From assembly GCF_004339745.1 (NCBI RefSeq), contig NZ_SMGP01000001.1, forward strand, positions 1,984,001-2,048,000: a stretch of 64,000 nucleotides of DNA, in the 5' to 3' direction. The notes beneath the pieces were generated by a model, which ran no database searches, was not told the DNA's origin, and saw only the letters and a program-made list of their open reading frames with translations. The DNA is from Paraburkholderia sp. BL9I2N2. GTDB taxonomy: Bacteria; Pseudomonadota; Gammaproteobacteria; Burkholderiales; Burkholderiaceae. Each line of letters opens with the position of its first letter. Within the stretch, counting starts at the first letter, position 1. The translations under genes and the position numbers were made by a program. Below, one piece after another: positions 45,913 to 54,027 of this stretch.

Positions 45913-46425
45913 ATGACCACCCAACCTGTCGCCCCTTCGCCAACTGACGAACTCGACACCGTTCCAGACACATCGAGTCCTGCGTACGCCGGCCGCCACC
46001 CGCTAACGCGTCTATTCGACCGGTTTGCGAGCCTCGTCACGCGATGGGCCGGATCACCCGCTGCGTTCTCTCTCGCGGTGCTGACAGTCGTTTCCTGGGT
46101 GCTTACGGGGCCTATCTTTCACTACTCGGACGGATGGCAGCTTGTCATCAACACCGGGACCACCATCGTTACGTTTCTGATGGTCTTTCTGATCCAGCAG
46201 AGCCAGAACAAAGACAGCGTCGCGTTGCATCTCAAGCTGAATGAACTGCTTTCCTCGCATCGAGCCGCAAACAACAATCTGATCGGCATCGAGGACGCGT
46301 CTGAGGAAGAACTCCGAAGACTGGCGGCAGCTTACCTACGTTTGTCCACTCAGTGTGATGCTCAAGGTTCGCCCGGAAAGGGCGGCGTAGTAGAGGGACT
46401 TGCCGGGCATCCCGTCGAAAGTTGA
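45913..46425 (+). CDS. Low-affinity iron permease family protein
   Basis: The 170-residue protein has two hydrophobic helices (FSLAVLTVVSWVLTGPIF and INTGTTIVTFLMVFLIQQSQ) followed by NKDSVALHLKLNELLSSHRA and an acidic helix with IGIEDASEEELRRLAAAYLR. This matches the PF04120-type low-affinity iron permease family of small bacterial membrane proteins. Iron transport by bacterial members is not well proven. The 270 bp upstream carry no gene but have a weak match to the island palindrome at 45681-45696. Confidence 0.88.
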   Translation: MTTQPVAPSPTDELDTVPDTSSPAYAGRHPLTRLFDRFASLVTRWAGSPAAFSLAVLTVVSWVLTGPIFHYSDGWQLVINTGTTIVTFLMVFLIQQSQNKDSVALHLKLNELLSSHRAANNNLIGIEDASEEELRRLAAAYLRLSTQCDAQGSPGKGGVVEGLAGHPVES

Positions 46426-46668
46426 CTTCAGTGCTGGCGAACAGTGTCGCGCGAAGCGTTGCATCAACGTTTCATGGCCCGCTTTTTTGTGAGCGGGCGT
46501 TCAGGGTGGAAGGCGAGTCGCTCGCCCGGTTTAGGCGATTGCGTGGGGCTGTGCCGCACTCGCGAGCCGTTCCGCTGGCAGCGTTGACGGCGTGGCAAGG
46601 GCGATTCGATCATGGCGGCGTGAAAGCCGGCCAGTACCTGTTGATCAACAATTGACTATGTCGCTGCT

Positions 46669-46878
46669 TTACAGGCGGCTAATTCCACTGTCTATCTGGT
46701 CAAACATGAATCGCAGGCGAGTCACTCGCCTTGCACTGCCGGGAAGCAATGTCTGCGCAGTTTCGAGCGCTGTAATACGCTGACGCCAATAGACAAGTCC
46801 AAGAACATTGTTGGTGACGAGTTGCGGGAGTATGTGTTCGAGGTGAGCGAGATCTTTTTCAAGCTGATGATGCGACAT
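46669..46878 (-). CDS. Small hypothetical protein, 69 residues
   Basis: The frame begins MSHHQLEKDLAHLEHILPQL and ends RVTRLRFMFDQIDSGISRL. The helical character, an AAAGGATCAAT ribosome binding site and coding-like composition support it. The family is not recognised. It is one of several very small proteins in the right half of the stress island. Confidence 0.5.
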   Translation of the reverse strand: MSHHQLEKDLAHLEHILPQLVTNNVLGLVYWRQRITALETAQTLLPGSARRVTRLRFMFDQIDSGISRL

Positions 46879-47436
46879 ATTGATCCTTTTGCCGAGATTG
46901 AAGCTCCGGAAACCTGACGCTCCAGTCGATATGGCGGCCAGTCCCTCCGCCATTTATCGGCAGAGCCTTGTATACGGTTCACTTGGCTACGCCGACCGAC
47001 TAGTCCTCGAATGCAACCAGGAACCTCGGAAAGGAGGGTGTGGAGATCACCGACGAAGCGGCCGAAGCGCGCAGGCAACGAATTACCGCTTGGTATTCGA
47101 TGATCACTCACCGTTTTTGGCGTTGGCCATAGCCGCGCATAGCCATGCCGAGCGCGTCACGGACTGTGCAAGCCTCTATACGCATGCGCTGTCGGCCATC
47201 AACATCTGGATGTGGACATGCGACGGCGAAATTTTCGTTTCGCCCATATCGACACTATCCAAATGGAAATCATCACATGGACGCTTTAACGGCCATATGT
47301 GCGATTCGCGGTGCATCACTGCAGCATTGCAGTTGTCGTTTCCAATCTATCTGCCATGCGGGAGCATGTCCGTACGGTGCCGTACCGCGAAGGCCTTGTT
47401 TCTCGCGCGGGAATGGACAACGACGCTGCGAGGCAT
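46879..47436. other. Gene-poor stretch carrying an extra palindrome copy
   Basis: No convincing gene is present. A strong AAAGGAGG box at about 47031-47038 on the plus strand is followed by only a 30-codon frame (VEITDEAAEARRQRITAWYS). On the minus strand a 23-codon frame (MGETKISPSHVHIQMLMADS) starts at 47247, about 130 bp from the palindrome. Both may be remnants of small genes. Confidence 0.35.
47371..47386 (-). promoter_or_regulatory. Island palindrome, copy 5 (gene-poor region)
   Basis: On the minus strand it reads GGTACG-GCAC-CGTACG followed by GACATGC; one base of the second half deviates. The spacer GCAC equals that of copy 1. No sure target gene lies downstream; the nearest minus-strand start is a 23-codon frame 130 bp away, then the 69-residue gene. 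Confidence 0.45.
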
Positions 47437-47670
47437 TCATACGTGGCGAATCAAGATCGAGTTCCGCCGCAGGCCCGTGAATATCCAGTTCCTACGGGCA
47501 TTTCCCGTGTGCCTGATCCATCGTTTGCTCGTTACGAATTGAGCCGACTCCGTGTCGCGTTCCTTTTCTTCCGCAACCACTGGCATGCCATCATCCGTCG
47601 CATTTTCCGCGGCTTCCCTTCGCCTTCTGCTTTCTTCCAATTCCTCTGTATTGACCTGGTCATCATTCAT
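47437..47670 (-). CDS. Small hypothetical protein, 77 residues
   Basis: The frame begins MNDDQVNTEELEESRRRREA and changes from an acidic first half to a basic second half (RWIRHTGNARRNWIFTG). A very good ribosome binding site, AGGAGAGAATC, precedes the ATG. The family is not recognised. Confidence 0.5.
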   Translation of the reverse strand: MNDDQVNTEELEESRRRREAAENATDDGMPVVAEEKERDTESAQFVTSKRWIRHTGNARRNWIFTGLRRNSILIRHV

Positions 47671-48620
47671 GATTCTCTCCTAGCAATAGAAAACGGCTTC
47701 ACCAACGGGATGTCGGCATCCGTCCCATAACGTCGGCGACGGGGCACATTCGTAGTTCCGGGCACGGTCTTCTTTGCGCGCCAGCTCGTACGATCTTTTT
47801 CGTACACGAAGTGCCGCAGGCATCGACGTCCGGAATAGTTGCGTTGCAGCGACCGCAGCAACGAGTGAAAGCGGCGAGACACGATTCGGACAGGACGAAA
47901 CAGAAACGCGTTTGTTGAGCCAGTGGCAAGTGCCGCCGTTGACTCTTCAGGCCTTGCAGTCAGTGTGCGGATCCGGAACGGCCGCGTGCCGCATGCCAGT
48001 AGGCTTGCCGGTCAATCAAGTGGATGTGGTCAGAGACCTCAGCGTCAACGCTCTGCCGACGGCGCTGAATAGCGCCACTTGCTTGCGTTTGAATCGATGC
48101 GGGCGTCATTGACGCGTCGTTTTTCCGCCCGTGCACGATCCGCCTGTTCGAGGGAGAGTGCTTGTGCCTGACGCGACAGAGCGTATTCGCTCACGTTGCC
48201 AGACGTGCGTGCTGCAATTTTGATTTGTGATCGCATGATGATTCCAGAGCAAGGGACGCTAAGTGCGACCCATGTACTGACTGTATACCCATCGCCCGAT
48301 GCAAGCACGCTTTCCTTTACAAAGGTGAAAACCGGAACGGTAGGGCTGCTTTTTTCTCCAACGCGCAACGGCACGCTGGAAATTTTCGGCAACCCATCCT
48401 TTCGCGTGTTTTTGCAAAAGGTGTTCATCAAACAGTGCCCGCGAGGCAGTGCGGGCACTTTGACTCTTCAGCGTTCGTCAGAGCATGCTTATCAGCCGTG
48501 CTGAAGTAACAGGCCCAACATCGTAGGCAACAGATGTCGGGGCCGGCTCTGTGATCTTCGAGGGCATCTCAGGCGACCGCGGACGGCACGACCTCGATCA
48601 TACAAAAGCAACCCTTCGAC
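47671..48620. other. Gene-poor stretch of 950 bp
   Basis: Several medium-size frames on both strands overlap here, none with a recognised family. The most protein-like is a minus-strand frame from the ATG at 48236 to 48045 (MRSQIKIAARTSGNVSEYAL, 63 residues), with a weak ribosome binding site. The stretch ends with a hairpin near 48450 and the 3' end of the TMEM165-type gene. It looks like decayed island sequence. Confidence 0.35.
48434..48462 (+). terminator. Hairpin, possible terminator
   Basis: AGTGCCCGC and GCGGGCACT form a perfect 9-bp stem with an 8-base loop followed by TTTG. The form is that of a factor-independent terminator, but no clear gene ends immediately before it on the plus strand. 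Confidence 0.5.
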
Positions 48621-49211
48621 CTAGAACAGCGGGTGCTCGTGCGGATACAGCGCAGTCCTGAGGGCAAAGCCACCGAGGACAACGAAGATGACGGCGGCCA
48701 GAATGTGGACCGCCTTGGTTGGCAGACGGTCGGCGAACTTGTGCCCCAGGTAGATGACGGGCACGTTTGCCAGCATCATGCCGAGCGTGGTCCCGGCGAC
48801 CACCCCGAAGAACTCGTGAAATCGCGCAGCCAGAGCGATCGTTACGATCTGCGTCTTGTCACCCATTTCGGCCAGAAAGAACGTTAGCGCAGTGGTGCCG
48901 AACACACCCATCGGATGCCTGGTCGACACCGCCTCGGCACCGTCGAGCTTGTCGGGAATCAGAATCCAGACGGCCATGACAGCAAATGATGCGACGACCG
49001 CCCAGTTCAGGATCGTGGGGCTCAGAACGCTCGCAAGCCATGCCCCCAACGCGCCGGACGCCGCATGATTGACGAGCGTTGCGACAAAGACGCCGAGAAT
49101 AATCGGAATGGGCTTGCGATATCGGGCAGCGAGCACCAAGGACAGCAGTTGGGTCTTGTCGCCGATTTCGGCTAGGCCGACCACGCTGGTCGAAACGAGG
49201 AACGATTGCAT
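48621..49211 (-). CDS. TMEM165/GDT1 (UPF0016) family transporter
   Basis: The 196-residue protein has six membrane helices and two copies of the family motif ExGDKT: AEIGDKTQLLSL (E15-T20) and AEMGDKTQIVTI (E115-T120). Bacterial members export manganese or move Ca/Mn with protons. The gene is preceded by a yybP-ykoY manganese riboswitch, which strongly supports manganese export. The ATG has no clear Shine-Dalgarno sequence (GGCCCACAACCT precedes it). Confidence 0.93.
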   Translation of the reverse strand: MQSFLVSTSVVGLAEIGDKTQLLSLVLAARYRKPIPIILGVFVATLVNHAASGALGAWLASVLSPTILNWAVVASFAVMAVWILIPDKLDGAEAVSTRHPMGVFGTTALTFFLAEMGDKTQIVTIALAARFHEFFGVVAGTTLGMMLANVPVIYLGHKFADRLPTKAVHILAAVIFVVLGGFALRTALYPHEHPLF

Positions 49212-49249
49212 AGGTTGTGGGCCGGGCCGCGCAATAGGTACGCGATGAC

Positions 49250-49402
49250 GCGCATTCCGGCGACCCGGTCAGGTCGGAATGCGAGTCATCGGTCTTGCCA
49301 GGCATAGTGCTGTGCACGCCATGGCGGTCTGTCGACCACCAAGTATGTTGACGGGCACCCTCGAACATTGCGCTCGAGGCGGCTACTCCCCAATGAGAGG
49401 GG
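49250..49402 (-). ncRNA. yybP-ykoY manganese riboswitch
   Basis: On the minus strand the leader of the TMEM165-type gene contains the conserved elements of this riboswitch: a 5' stem with ATTGGGGAGTAGCCGCC, an internal ACATACTTGG part, and the 3' block CTGGCAAGACCGATGACTC. Mn2+ binding turns on downstream manganese exporters. A perfect GCATTCCG / CGGAATGC hairpin follows the aptamer (49252-49282) and is the likely expression platform. A TAGAAT -10-like box lies just upstream at about 49405-49410. Confidence 0.85.
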
Positions 49403-49407
49403 CGATT

Positions 49408-50043
49408 CTACAGTGTCCTGGCCCGGTAACGCAAATCGTCAGTTTTCCGAAAGCCGGTGCGTCGAGATGGAACGGCGTGAGGCGCGCAAATACCGAGTCC
49501 GTGATAGATGTTGCGCCAGCCAAGCTGGGTGACGACGCCAGGCAGACCCGCGTTGGTCACGATGACCGCGATGGACGACGCGCTCATCAGCAGACCGACG
49601 GCTCTGCCGCGTTCGTGCCGGGCAAACCAGGTCGAAACGAGTTTCACGCCGGCCGCGTAGTCGGCGCCCGCGGTGAGCCCCATGATGCATTGCAATACGA
49701 GCCCCACAGCTAATGAGGGGGTGTAACCGAAGCAGAACGTCGCGACTGCGAGGCCGAAAAGGGAGACCGACAGGGTTATGCGGCCACCGATCCGATCGGT
49801 CGTGACACCCCCCACGACATTGGAGAGAACGTAGCCCGCGTAGAACGCCGTGACAAACACACCGAGGGCGGCAATGGGAAGCCCGAGCGACTGTCCTGCG
49901 GGAAGTGCCACCGTTCCCCAGGCGAGGCGGCAGACCGTGCTCAGCATGAGCCCGGCCCACGCGAAAAATAGAATCACCCAACGGAATCGGGCGGCTTCTG
50001 CTTGCTCACTACAGCCCGTTGGCGTCGGAATGGCCGCTTGCAT
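49408..50043 (-). pseudogene. MFS transporter, C-terminal half deleted
   Basis: The frame codes 211 residues. The first about 180 are a normal MFS N-terminal half with six helices (FRWVILFFAWAGLMLSTVCR, AALGVFVTAFYAGYVLSNVV, GGVTTDRIGGRITLSVSLFG, LTAGADYAAGVKLVSTWFAR). After GWRNIYHGLGI the sequence turns into an Arg-rich tail unlike any MFS, and it stops beside the riboswitch promoter. The C-terminal six helices are missing, so this is a truncated gene. The ATG has a good GAGGAGACAGT ribosome binding site. Confidence 0.8.
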
Positions 50044-50411
50044 ACTGTCTCCTCGCTACGATTGTCGGCTCGCTTTCGCGAGCGGGAATGGTGTCTATGA
50101 TCGTGCGAAAAGCCGGCGAACAAAATCCGTCTACGGCAAAACCGTGTTCCCGGCGTGGAACGACAGCGCGAGACCTCCAGAAGATCCGGCGTGTGCCGTA
50201 AACAAGCGGTGGTCCGATAAAACGCGGGCCGGAATCAGCGTCGTTCGTCATCGACGCGATTCGGAGTCAAGGAATGAATTGAGTCACGCTCAGGGCCACG
50301 ACTTCAGAATGCGCGCGTCTTCTCCCAGAAGACCGGCACCTCTGATGGCCTTCCGCCCAGCCTGCTCGAACAGATCAACCCGTCGACGTGACGTTCCACA
50401 TTGGAGCAATC
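50044..50411. other. Intergenic stretch, no recognised gene
   Basis: This 368-bp stretch separates the truncated MFS gene and the divergent GGDEF-EAL gene. No recognisable frame was seen. It should hold both promoters. Confidence 0.4.
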
Positions 50412-52871
50412 GTGACCAGAAAGAAAGATACCCAAAGGCGTCGTTACCTGTGGCGAGGCAATTCAGGAGCAGACCCATTGGAGCAGCCGGCGTTGAATGT
50501 ACCGCCGGCGCGGCGCACCGCAGTATTCGGACTGATCCTCGTTCTGCTGAGCGTGCCGCTTCTGGCCTTCTGGGGAGCCTATGAAAGCTTGAGCGCCGGT
50601 TTCGCCGCGCAAGCCGTCAACGAGGCGGATAACGCTTTCGAGGAAGCCCGCTATAGCGTCGCATGGGAGGAGTCGGCCGAACGCAAGTACTTCCTCGACC
50701 CACGTCCGGAAGTTCTGCGGGAGCACAGCGAAGCCGGCGCGGCACTGGATGCTTCGCTGAAGAAGGCGATGGTGCTTGAACCCGGCAGCAGCACGATGCT
50801 GCTCGGCCTGCTGGAGAAGCACGCGAAGTATCGATCGTTCGCGAAGCCGATGTTCAAGGCCGTCGACGATCACGACATCGCCAAAGCCAATGAGATCGAC
50901 GAGGATTCGGCCGATCCGCTCTTCGACGATATCGAGCACCAGGTCCTTGCAGCAGCGGCACAGCATCGCGACGATGCGACGACGCAACTCAACCGGCTCG
51001 TCGCCGTGCAACGGATCGTTCTGATATCGACCCCGGTGGTTCTGGCGATCGGGGTGGGGCTGACGCTGCTGTTTCTGCGGATGCTGCGGCGTATTCGCAA
51101 GAACGCGGACGCGGCGGCCCAGGATGCACTGCGCACGAGCGAACAGCGGCTGCAGGCGCTTGTCGCGAACACGTCGGACGCGATACTCGTTTCCGACATC
51201 AATGGGACGGTGACTTACGAGGCGCCGACGCGAAGACCGGATCCGTTGCGGAACATGGGTCAGCTCGTCGGCACCAGTCTGCTCGGTCCGATTCATCCCA
51301 CTGATCGTCCCGCGCTGGCGGATCTGTTGCAAACCGTAGCGTCGACGACTCGATCCACGAAGTCCATCGAGATTCGCACGCGAGGCGAGGGCGATACGTG
51401 GCGCTATATTCAGCTTACTTTGACGAATCTGCTCGACGAACCGGCGGTCGGTGCGATCGTGGCGACAGCGAGCGACATCACCGAAAGAAAGAACTTCGAG
51501 GAGCAACTCGCGCGAAGGGCGTTCTACGATACGCTCACCGCGTTACCGAACCGCGCGCTGCTGCTCGATCGGATTGGTCAGGCCGAAGTTCGCGCGCGTC
51601 GGCGCAATGCGATGATCGGCGTCGTTTTCATCGACCTGGATAACTTCAAGCGCGTCAATGACAGTCTTGGGCATCACGTGGGAGACCGGCTGCTGATCGC
51701 AGCGGCCAAGCGCCTCGAAGGCTGCGTTCGTCCCTCCGATACCGTCGCGCGATTGGGCGGAGACGAGTTCGTCATCCTGCTGGAACACCTCGGCAGTGAA
51801 GCAACCAGCGAAGGCACTCTGGTCGCGGACAACATCCTTGCTCAATTCAGTCAACCGTTCGATCTCGACAACAAGCAGTACATCGTCAGCGCGAGCGTCG
51901 GGCTCGCATTCGCGCGCGCCGGCGGTGGCCGCGGCGATGCTGAAACGTTGTTGCGGGACGCCGACGTTGCGATGTACCGGGCCAAGAACGGCGGCAAGGG
52001 CCGCTATGTGGTTTTCGAAGAAGACATGCACACCGAAGCCGTCAAGAAGCTGGAGATCGAGACGGACCTGCGTTACGCGATCGAGCATCGTGAACTACGC
52101 GTGTATTTTCAGCCCATCATGCAGCTCCAGGCAGCAGGGTTCAGTGAAATGGAAGCGCTCGTGAGGTGGCAGCACCCCACGCGAGGTTTGTTGCCGCCGT
52201 CCGAGTTCATTGCGATTGCAGAAGAAAGCGGCCTGATCATTCCGCTCGGACGATACGTACTCGAAGAGGCTTGCCAGCAAGTCGCCCGCTGGCAGCAGGA
52301 GTTCCCAACCGAGCCGCCCCTGCAGATCAGTGTCAATCTCTCGCCCCGGCAGTTCGATGATCCCAACCTCGTTGCCGACGTGGCGGCGGCGCTGTCCAGT
52401 GCTCAGATCGGCGCAGCGGCGCTGAAACTGGAGGTCACGGAAGGTCTGATCATGCGGGATACGGCAAAGAGCATCGAGACGCTCCGTAAGCTGAAAGAGT
52501 TTGGCGTAACGATCGCAATCGACGACTTCGGTACGGGTTACTCGTCGCTAAGCTATCTTCGCAAGCTGCCGCTCGATGTGCTGAAGATCGACCGCTCCTT
52601 CGTTCAGGGCATCGGCACGAGTGCCGAAGACGACGCCATCGTTCGAGCCGTCATCTCCATGGCGCAGTCTCTTGGCTTGTCCGTCACGGCCGAGGGGATT
52701 GAAACGGATGAGCAAGCACGGCTCCTTCGGGAATGGTCTTGCCAGGCGGGACAGGGCTATCTTTTTTCGCGGCCTCTGCCTGCGGAAGAGTTCACGACTC
52801 TGTTTCGCGCGCGTTCTTCCAGCTCCAGCCGCAGCGACTTAGCGGGGGACGTCACCATGGAATTGCTCTGA
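50412..52871 (+). CDS. Membrane GGDEF-EAL protein (cyclic di-GMP synthesis/hydrolysis)
   Basis: The product of about 819 residues has an N-terminal membrane helix (TAVFGLILVLLSVPLLAFWG), a periplasmic sensor region of about 150 residues, a second helix (IVLISTPVVLAIGVGLTLLF), a PAS domain, a GGDEF domain and an EAL domain. The GGDEF motif is intact (residues 449-453) with an RPSD inhibitory site five residues before it. The EAL motif is intact (581-583, MEALVRWQHP), with the DDFGTGYSSLSYL loop. Both cyclase and phosphodiesterase activity are thus possible. I prefer the GTG at 50412 behind TTGGAGCAATC over a GTG 24 bases upstream. Confidence 0.93.
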   Translation: MTRKKDTQRRRYLWRGNSGADPLEQPALNVPPARRTAVFGLILVLLSVPLLAFWGAYESLSAGFAAQAVNEADNAFEEARYSVAWEESAERKYFLDPRPEVLREHSEAGAALDASLKKAMVLEPGSSTMLLGLLEKHAKYRSFAKPMFKAVDDHDIAKANEIDEDSADPLFDDIEHQVLAAAAQHRDDATTQLNRLVAVQRIVLISTPVVLAIGVGLTLLFLRMLRRIRKNADAAAQDALRTSEQRLQALVANTSDAILVSDINGTVTYEAPTRRPDPLRNMGQLVGTSLLGPIHPTDRPALADLLQTVASTTRSTKSIEIRTRGEGDTWRYIQLTLTNLLDEPAVGAIVATASDITERKNFEEQLARRAFYDTLTALPNRALLLDRIGQAEVRARRRNAMIGVVFIDLDNFKRVNDSLGHHVGDRLLIAAAKRLEGCVRPSDTVARLGGDEFVILLEHLGSEATSEGTLVADNILAQFSQPFDLDNKQYIVSASVGLAFARAGGGRGDAETLLRDADVAMYRAKNGGKGRYVVFEEDMHTEAVKKLEIETDLRYAIEHRELRVYFQPIMQLQAAGFSEMEALVRWQHPTRGLLPPSEFIAIAEESGLIIPLGRYVLEEACQQVARWQQEFPTEPPLQISVNLSPRQFDDPNLVADVAAALSSAQIGAAALKLEVTEGLIMRDTAKSIETLRKLKEFGVTIAIDDFGTGYSSLSYLRKLPLDVLKIDRSFVQGIGTSAEDDAIVRAVISMAQSLGLSVTAEGIETDEQARLLREWSCQAGQGYLFSRPLPAEEFTTLFRARSSSSSRSDLAGDVTMELL

Positions 52872-52903
52872 CTCGCGGGCGTCATGTGGCTCGACCTGTC
52901 GGG

Positions 52904-53644
52904 TCACATCATGCCGCCCGAGCTTCCAATGCCGCCGACCCCGGTCCCACCCGTGCTGTTATTCGGTGAGACCGCAATCGGATGTGCCGCTCCCGCCGTG
53001 GCCATCAGCGCGACGGCGGCGGCGGCCGGTTCGCCGTTGGCGTCGATGGCGCCGCGAGCGAGGAGGGCTTCGAGATCACTGTCCTCGCCAGGCTGACCGG
53101 CAGCGAACGTGGTGGTCAGGAAGTTGGGTGTGGACAGCGTAACACCATACGTTTGCTGTAGATTCTGGACGACCGCGGCCTGCGCGGTCAGCACGTCGGT
53201 CTGATTCGCGAGCGTCTGCTGGAACTGTGTGTTCACCCCGAAGCCGGCGATCAGTCCGGTTTCATTCGTGCCGAGTTGCGCCGCCAGATACGACACCAGC
53301 AGATCCGTCTCCGGCGTGACGTTGTACGTGCCGCCGGCGAATGCAACGGAATGCAGCATCGTCACGCCCGAGGTTGCGGCGATCAGGCAGGGCATCACTG
53401 CGCCGAGCGTCACGTGGTAGTTTCCGTTCGCATCCGCCGCAACCGCCATCGAGCCTCGCACGCAGTCGATGTTGATCGTCGCGTTCGCAAGTGCCTTGCC
53501 GGTTGCCGCGGTGCCGGCGATCGAAATCATCGACGTGCTGCTGCCGCTACCACCACCGCCTCCGCAGCCGGCGACCAACGCCATGGATGCCATCAGCAGC
53601 GTTGTGCCGACAGGCCGAATGAAGTGCTGCTGTCGAATGTTCAT
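52904..53644 (-). CDS. Lipoprotein-like hypothetical protein (paralogue of the 3.5-kb gene)
   Basis: The 246-residue product has a signal peptide with lipobox VAGC (C27), a Gly-rich spacer, and the same modules as the gene at 3488-4243: SIAGTAATGKALANATINID, MLHSVAFAGGTYNVTPETDL, QFQQTLANQTDVLTAQAAVV, LQQTYGVTLSTPNFLTTTFA and a closing GGMM. Function is unknown. It is convergent with the GGDEF-EAL gene, 32 bp apart. Confidence 0.78.
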   Translation of the reverse strand: MNIRQQHFIRPVGTTLLMASMALVAGCGGGGGSGSSTSMISIAGTAATGKALANATINIDCVRGSMAVAADANGNYHVTLGAVMPCLIAATSGVTMLHSVAFAGGTYNVTPETDLLVSYLAAQLGTNETGLIAGFGVNTQFQQTLANQTDVLTAQAAVVQNLQQTYGVTLSTPNFLTTTFAAGQPGEDSDLEALLARGAIDANGEPAAAAVALMATAGAAHPIAVSPNNSTGGTGVGGIGSSGGMM

Positions 53645-54027
53645 CGAAGTCTGCCGTTGGTTCGGACATGCTGTCTAAACGATCCGGTGCGACCGCCTAT
53701 TCCATCTTTCGCGTAAACCTTCATGCTGAGTAGGCTCGGCGAAATTGACTCGCCTGAGCGGCGGGCGGACCTTTGCGCGATAAACAGATACGCAACGGCA
53801 AACGCTCACTTCATACGATTGGAATAGAGCGCACCATGCGGACGTTTACTCACGGTATTGGCGCCGGATATTTCGAGCCCGTTCTGTGCCGGAACGTCAT
53901 TCCCGGCTAGAAAGAAGGGGTTATGCCGCGGGCTCCGATTCACCGCGCGTGTGCGTGGATCTGCGACGGACGGCATTCCGTCATCAAGAGGCATCAGGGC
54001 AGAGCAGTTGCAACCTGCAAACTAGCC
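53645..54027. other. Intergenic stretch, no recognised gene
   Basis: This region lies between the divergent lipoprotein-like and anti-sigma-like genes. I looked for an ECF sigma factor or its 3' end upstream of the anti-sigma-like gene and saw none. The part from 53690 to 53900 is mildly AT-rich and may hold promoters. Confidence 0.4.

Noticed and set aside
46476..46502. GCCCGCT / AGCGGGC hairpin as a terminator of the iron permease gene
   Set aside because: The T-run lies inside the loop and not after the stem, so a factor-independent terminator is not supported.
46640..46656. FNR-like box TTGATCAACAATTGAC
   Set aside because: The second half does not match ATCAA at the required 4-base spacing, and no convincing gene starts downstream.
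47050..47130. 30-codon frame behind a strong AAAGGAGG box (MEITDEAAEARRQRITAWYS)
   Set aside because: Spacing between the box and the GTG is only about two bases and the frame is very short, so it was noted only in the gap description.
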